DNA of 64,000 nt, taken from positions 12,655,183 to 12,719,182 of the forward strand of contig NC_045148.1 in the NCBI RefSeq assembly GCF_008831285.2, given 5' to 3'. The notes under the pieces were generated by a model. The model searched no databases and was not told the DNA's origin. It was given only the letters and a program-made list of their open reading frames with translations. Within the stretch, counting starts at the first letter, position 1, and every line of letters starts with the position of its first letter. Positions 58,714-64,000 of this stretch are shown one piece after another. This DNA comes from Nymphaea colorata. Its lineage: Eukaryota; Streptophyta; Magnoliopsida; Nymphaeales; Nymphaeaceae. Both the position numbers and the translations under genes were made by a program.

Positions 58714-59109
58714 TAAGGGTGGGCGTCGGGCCGGGCCGCCGTCGGGTACCCGATACCCGGCCCGGTCGGGACAGGAAAACTGAGTCCCGGCTCAGGCCTA
58801 ACCACCCCCCCCCCCCCACAACTCCGCCGGGTGCTCCCCCTCCGGCCCTCCCCTCCCCTTCCCCCTCCGTCTCCCTCTCCCCCTCTGGCCCTCCCCACTT
58901 TGTCTCCCTCTCCCCCTCTGGCCCTCCCCCTCCCCCTATGTCTCCCGCTCTCCCTCCCCCTCCGTCCCCTGCTCAAACGGGTCACCCCGGGTCGGGTCGG
59001 ATCCGGGATGTTGGGCTGGGAACCAGGACATCGGGCCGCGCCTGGGCCCGTGCTTCATGCCCGACGGGCCGACCCGGGCCGGGTCTTACCGGGCCGATGC
59101 CCACCCCTA
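58714..59109. mobile_element. GC-rich hAT-type MITE, 396 bp
   Basis: Inverted ends TAAGGGTGGGCGTCGG and TAGGGGTGGGCATCGG, with an exact 8-bp target duplication GCCAAGAA (58706-58713 and 59110-59117). Interior very GC-rich: CCGGGCCGG-type blocks, a run of C near 58805, and CCCTCTGGCCCTCCCC-type repeats. Pro/Arg/Gly-rich ORFs over it are compositional. Confidence 0.9.
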
Positions 59110-59139
59110 GCCAAGAATATCTATCCGTCCAACAAAAAA

Positions 59140-59461
59140 TGTCACACCCTAACTTTTTGAACCCCCAAATAAATTTTTTTGTTAAAACGTAGAATGTTGA
59201 GGTGCGACGACACAACAATCAGAAAAAATCTATGCAAATTAAAATGACAATGGGGGCAAATGTTCTATTATGTAGCAAGTTCAGTTCATATAAAATCATT
59301 TCATATTTACCAATTATACATGTGATAAAAATGCCATCAAAACCACAACATCGATGTCCAACAAAAACAAGACATCAATGAGACCAAAATAAGACGCACT
59401 GCCACGACTATAAACCCAAAATCTCTCAAGCAAAAAGTAATTAGAGCCATCATGCAAACTC
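59140..59461. repeat. LTR fragment, 5' part, same family as the 3.4-kb solo LTR
   Basis: Starts TGTCACACCCTAACTTTTTG. It aligns with 30083-30395 (GAATGTTGAGGTGCGAC, ACACAACAA, GGGGCAAA, ATGTGATAAAAATGCC, AAAACAAGACATCAATGAGA). It breaks off where hAT C coding sequence begins. Confidence 0.8.
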
Positions 59462-61721
59462 AAAATGCCATCATATCATCAGTTGAGGGGTAAAATTCTT
59501 CAAGATACAGTCAAAGAAGTGTCTGAGCATTGCGATGAGTTGAAATTATGTTGGAAGGAAACAGGTTGCTCCATTATGTCAGATGGTTGGACCGATACAA
59601 GGTCAAGAACACTTGTAAATTTTCTTGTTTATTGTCCTAAAGGTACAATGTTCTTGAAATCTCTTGACTTGTCTGATGTTCCTAAGACTGCTGAGATTTT
59701 ATTCAATGTTTTTGATAATGTCGTACAAGAAGTTGGACTTGCAAACATTGTACAGTTTATTACAGATAATGCTGCAAATTATAGAGCTGCAGGAGATTTG
59801 TTATTTCAAAAGTATAGAACATTTTATTGGAGTCCATGTGCCACTCATTGTGTTAATTTAATGCTTCAAGATCTTAATGAGATGCATGATATGAAATCAG
59901 TCATTGACCAATGTCAAGAGGTAACAAAATTTATCTATAATCATGCATATGGATTGAGTTTGATGAGAAAATTTACAAAAGGAGTTGAATTAATACGACC
60001 TGCACAAACTAGATTTGTCACAAATGTATTGACTGTGCAGAGTGTGGTGAAACAAAGAACTCCTTTGAGACAGATGTTTGCTAGTGAAGAATGGGCTGCA
60101 TATCTACATGCTCATAAAAGAAATGCTTCTTTAGTTGTGGATATTATATTCAATAACGTATTTTGGGAATCATGTGTGAAGCTATTGAAGGTTTGTGTTC
60201 CATTAGTTAAGGTTCTCAGGTTGGCTGACAGCGAGGACAGACCTTCCATAGGGTACTTATATGAGGCTATGGACAAAGCAAAAGGGGCAATTCAAGACAA
60301 CTTAAAGGAAAAGAAAAAGTTATATATGCCCATATGGAAGATTATAGATAAAAGGTGGACTGGACAGCTTCATCAACCTCTTCATGCAGCAACCTATTAT
60401 CTAAATCCTGCAATTAGATTTTCTCCTACATTTAAGAAGGACAGAGAAGTCATGCATGGTTTGTTAGATTGTATTAATGTGTTAGTGGAAGATTCTACAG
60501 AACAAGATGTTGTGCACAATGAGTTGGATCTATATGATAGTTGTTTTCGGAACATGGGACTACCTGCCGCCGTTCGAGCCAGGATAACGATGCGTCCAGG
60601 TAAATACATAGAAATTTTTAATTTACTTTGTATTTGTTACATTTGATTCTTTTAAAACTTTCACATTGATTTGTTATATTTTTGTTTAGATTTGTGGTGG
60701 AATAGGTATGGGTTTGATTGTCCAAACCTAGCACGTTTTGCAGTCAAAGTCCTCAGCCACACATGCAGTGCTAGTGGATGCGAAAGGAACTGGAGTGTGT
60801 TCCAACATATCCATAGCAAAAAAAAATAGGCTCGAACATAAAAGGTTGAATGACCTTGTCTTTGTTCGATATAATATGAGGTTGAAACAAAGGTAATATA
60901 AGCATATAGCTTAATTAATGTTTACACTTTACATTTTTTGTACAATATATTTATATGAAATTATATACTAACAAATTTTCTCTTATTTAATGTAGAGAAT
61001 TAGAAAAATCATTAGCAAAGAAGCACACATCTCAGTTCGATCGTATCAGCTTGGAAAATTTTGACGATCTAGAGCCATGGATTGAAGAAGAACCAGCTAC
61101 AATATTTGATGATGAAGATCTTGAATGCTTCAACCTTGAAGCTGAAGCAACAGAAGGCTTTGTTGATGAAGGAGAGTCTGCTACTGCTGGTGCTGGTGCT
61201 GAATATGTTGGTGAAGATCTTCCAATTCTTGACGATGAAGAAGAAGAAGAAGATGAAGATGAAGATGATGATGATTATGAATGATGAATCATGAATGAGA
61301 GTCAAGTCAAGAGTGCTTTCATTTTATATGTATCAAAAACTTAAGAGTTATGAATCTATGGTTGTTGAACACTTGATTGAATGTTTTATGACTTTATGAC
61401 TTTATGGCTTATGGCCTTATGCTTTGTTGAATGATATTGTATTATTGTTATGAATTTTGATGTTTATGAATGATGAACGCGTAAGTTTATAGCAATAATA
61501 AGTTTATCATTATCTCAAACATGTTTTCTATTAACAATTTATTATTTTTTATTTTTTTTTATTTTTTTTTATTTTTTTATGAATTTTCTGAATTTTTTTA
61601 AATTTTTTCTGATTTATTAATAATTTTTTAAAAAAATTTACGATACGGTTATGATACGTTACGATACGGCGTATCTTAAAGCCCGACCGATACGGCTTAC
61701 GATACGCATTTTACAACATCG
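59462..61721 (+). mobile_element. hAT transposon C, 5'-truncated
   Basis: Carries the better-preserved paralogue of the element B transposase. The right end is intact: TACGATACG-type subterminal repeats (61640-61710), then TTTTACAACATCG, the inverse of the shared terminus CRATGTTGTAAAA. The left terminus and the BED exon are missing; sequence before 59462 is LTR-derived. Confidence 0.82.
59465..61284 (+). pseudogene. hAT transposase (DUF659, dimerisation domain), missing BED exon, one frameshift
   Basis: Exons 59465-60599, 60690-60892 and 60996-61284 with GT/AG junctions. Exon 1 has SDGWTD (Asp at residues 40 and 44), FITDNAANY (Asp about 101), CATHCVNLML, and the long helical insertion up to TMRPG. 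Exon 2 has DLWWNRYGFDCP, CERNWSVFQHIHSK, where Glu would be the catalytic acidic residue, and the conserved RLEHKRLNDLVFVRYNMRL. A run of nine A's at about 60820 puts this last part out of frame by one base. Exon 3 ends in a long Asp/Glu tail. All catalytic positions are present, in contrast to copy B, but the BED DNA-binding finger is missing. Confidence 0.88.
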
Positions 61722-63682
61722 ATACAAATGAAATGCCTATGACCATTGAATCTTATGATCCCTGGACCAATACACAGTTATTCAATGCAGATCCTGTTAT
61801 AGAAAATGATGTGCCTCAAAATGAAGATCCAGAGAGAGCAATACAACCGTCGGATATGGCTCAAAGTGAAAATCAAGAAGATCCAACACAGTCATCAAGT
61901 CATCACGAAAGCAATAATGAAGAACAGAGCAATGATGCACATCGGTATTCGGGTCTTATCTACAGTCGACGACTAAGGGACAGAGATGCTCACAGTGAAG
62001 AAGACAACATGCCCCACCTTAGAAGATCCCAACGCATTCGTCATCCCATTCACAGGTGGGTTAGCTATGATTCTTTATCACTTGATTTTCAGTTATTCAT
62101 GGCAAAAATTGGCAAGGAGGAAGAACCTACTTCATTTGATCAAGCATCAAAATCACATCATTGGAGAAAAGCTATGAAAGAAGAAATGGATGTCTTGCAT
62201 GAATGTGGAACATGGGAGATCGTTCCGAGGCCACACGAAAAGAACGTAGTGGGCTCCAAATGGGTATACAAAATTAAATACAAACCTGACGGCAGCATAG
62301 AAAGACACAAAGCAAGGTTAGTAGCAAAAGGGTTTACACAACAATATGAAGAAGATTATGATGAGACATTCAGCCCTGTGATCAAAATGGGAACAATTCG
62401 CGTGATTATATCATTGGCAGTTGAATATGGATGGAGACTACATCAAATGGACATGAAGAATGCTTTTCTTCATGGTGATTTAAGGGAGGAAGTATATATA
62501 GAACAACCTCCAAGATACACAAAAGGAGACTCTCATGCATGGGTTTGCAAACTAAGAAAATCTATTTATGGACTTAAACAGGCCTCACGTTCGTGGTTTG
62601 ACAGTTTCTCCTGCAAGATTCAAGAATGTGGTTTTCGGAGATGTCCTCTAGATCACTCTCTTTTCATTTATCGAAAGGAAAACATATTTATTTTACTTCT
62701 TATATATGTTGATGATATTGTTATCACAAGCAATTCAGAAAAACACATAGAAGAAGCTAAAGTTTTGATTATGCAAAACTTTAAAATGAAAGAGCTTGGT
62801 GATTTACGATTCTTTCTTGGAGTGGAGATTGATAGGCACAATAATCGCCTCACATTGACACAACAGAAATACACGTTGGATCTGCTGAAAAAGTCATGTA
62901 TGTCTGATTGTAAGCCTGTTGGAACTCCTAGTGTTCTAAATCAAAGACTAAGTGCTCAAGATGGGGAGTTATATGAAGATCCTACGCAATATCGAAGTAT
63001 TGTTGGGGCACTTCAATATCTTACATTTACTAGACCAGATATTATATATGTTGTGAATCAAGTATCTCAATTTATGCATGCACCTAGAGATACTCACATG
63101 GATGCTGTCAAAAGAATATTAAGATATCTTAAAGGGACAGCAGGAGATGGCTTAGTTTATGGTAAGAGTGAAAATATAACTACTGGACATCAACTTATGA
63201 CATTCACAGATGCAGATTGGGCTGGAGATCCCGATCAAAGAAAGTCCATTTCTGGTTTTTGTATTTTCATTGGACGTAATCTTGTGTCTTGGAGTTGTCG
63301 AAAGCAAAAGGTAGTAGCAAGATCCAGCACTGAAGCTGAATATAGATGCATGGCTCCAGGTGCTGCTGAAGTTACATGGGTTAGACATTTGCTAGAAAAC
63401 ATTGGAGAAAATATTAAAACATCAATGTTAATGTGCGATAATCAAAGCGCTATTAACATTGCATTTAATCCCGTACAACATGGTCGAACAAAGCACATTG
63501 AGATTGATCAACACTTTGTTAGACAAAAGGTGAAAAACAAGGAGATTCAGCCTATTTATGTTCGTACAGATGAACAAGTTGCAGACTTATTTACAAAAGG
63601 ATTAACAAAGAAACGATTCTGGTTTCTAAAAGGCAAGTTGTACATGGTGCAAAACCATGCACAACTTGAGGAAGGGTGTTAA
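61722..63682 (+). CDS. Copia 4 pol: integrase end, RT and RNase H, open frame (650 codons)
   Basis: The first Met is at 61733, but the frame is already open at 61722, immediately after the hAT C terminus, so the upstream gag-integrase part is cut off. Residues from the Met: an acidic linker 1-95 and a basic RRSQRIRHP about 97-105. RT about 155-400 with GSKWVYKIKYKPDGS (174), RLVAKGFTQ (195), LKQASRSWF (281), YVDD (325-328) and FFLGVEI (360). RNase H has FTDADWAG (491), SSTEAEYR (531), CDNQSA (568), HIEIDQHF (588) and ADLFTKGL (617). There are no stops or frameshifts; the stop (63680-63682) lies 3 bp into the LTR. It is the only uninterrupted RT-RNase H here, suggesting a recent copy. The truncated start rules out an intact autonomous element within the window. 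Confidence 0.93.
63634..63676 (+). other. Hairpin plus polypurine tract of Copia 4
   Basis: Arms CAAGTTGTACATGGT (63634-63648) and ACCATGCACAACTTG (63654-63668) pair at 14 of 15 positions with a 5-nt loop. The 3' arm abuts AGGAAGGG (63669-63676), then the LTR. Here the hairpin lies inside the last codons. Confidence 0.8.
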
Positions 63683-64000
63683 AATATAAATCCTTCACCA
63701 GCACGTTGAAGAGGAGTCTCTTAGGATTCCACCTCCTTGCAGAATGTGTTAAGATATTTAATGTCCTTGTAACATGTGAAGAGTCTCCTAGGATTCTATG
63801 TTGTAGTTAATATCCTTGTAATATGTGAAGTCTCTTAGGTTTCTAATTAATGTCTTTGGAGCTTGTGAAATCTCCTAGAATTCTACAATTGGAGACTCTT
63901 AGAATTCTGAAAATGGGATTATAAATAGAGGCCGTGCAAACCATTTTGGCTACGGCTTCTTCTCCTCAGTTTCTTCTTGTTTTCATTCTCTCTATCTCTC
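63677..64000 (+). repeat. Copia 4 3' LTR, start (runs off the window)
   Basis: Begins TGTTAAAATATAAATCC. The U3 holds five imperfect copies of AGTCTCYTAGGATTCT (starting 63715, 63782, 63829, 63869 and 63893), then a TATA box TATAAATAG at 63920. After that, CT-rich leader-like sequence runs to the end of the window. Confidence 0.85.

Larger units (their letters stand above)
56790..59139 (+). repeat. 1.8-kb dispersed repeat, copy 2, with two MITE insertions
   Basis: Aligns with 20695-22510. It is longer because of a 95-bp Tourist-like MITE (57419-57513) and a 396-bp hAT-type MITE (58714-59109), both flanked by target duplications and both absent from copy 1. It ends at 59139, where an LTR of the 3.4-kb family begins. 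Confidence 0.88.

Noticed and set aside
58719-59192. Pro-rich and Gly/Arg-rich ORFs on both strands
   Set aside because: Entirely within a GC-rich hAT MITE with clear target duplications; compositional.

Overview
The window is a stretch of flowering-plant nuclear DNA: AT-rich, intron-bearing, with GT-AG splice sites, and dominated by plant-type transposable elements and an endogenous plant pararetrovirus. I cannot name the species. Only one ordinary host gene is visible, the 3' end of an FKBP-type peptidyl-prolyl isomerase gene at the left edge. Nearly everything else is mobile DNA at various stages of decay.

Layout. 0-7 kb: last four FKBP exons, a non-autonomous hAT-like element (2.39-4.02 kb), a degenerate ~107-bp tandem array (4.87-5.53 kb), and AT-rich DNA with a long AC/AT microsatellite. 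7.1-10.6 kb: a decayed hAT transposon with a BED/DUF659 transposase on the minus strand. 10.7-11.4 kb: a fragment of a caulimovirid (florendovirus-like) RT-RNase H on the minus strand. 11.4-15.3 kb: Copia 1, 5'-truncated, with its 3' LTR. 15.3-20.1 kb: a Ty3/gypsy LTR remnant, primer-binding site, leader and broken gag. 20.7-22.5 kb: the first copy of a ~1.8 kb dispersed repeat. 22.66-25.23 kb: a PIF/Harbinger-type element with TTA target duplications that carries a viroplasmin-like exon. 26.9-34.1 kb: Copia 2 (minus strand), split by a 3.4-kb solo LTR with a clean 5-bp target duplication. 35.5-36.6 kb: TA-rich DNA, followed by a larger florendovirus-like insertion (36.6-40.35 kb or slightly beyond). 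42.6-47.1 kb: Copia 3, then a fragment of the same LTR family as the solo LTR. 51.6-53.1 kb: a receptor-kinase pseudogene fragment between inverted motif clusters. 54-54.7 kb: the 3' end of a chromodomain-type gypsy element. 56.8-59.1 kb: the second copy of the 1.8-kb repeat, carrying two MITEs that the first copy lacks. 59.1-61.7 kb: an LTR fragment and a second hAT copy. 61.7-64 kb: Copia 4, whose RT-RNase H frame is fully open, followed by its 3' LTR, which runs off the window.

These parts do not form a pathway. The interest lies in nested insertions that can be dated against each other, in structure shared between unrelated elements (notably a hairpin whose 3' arm abuts the polypurine tract in all four copia elements), and in domain capture (a viroplasmin exon in a Harbinger-like element, a kinase fragment near CACTA-like motifs). 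I found no gene cluster or new defence-type system. The strongest candidates for novelty are the pre-PPT hairpins, the Harbinger/viroplasmin element with its long palindromes, and the two paralogous repeat copies that act as filled and empty insertion sites.
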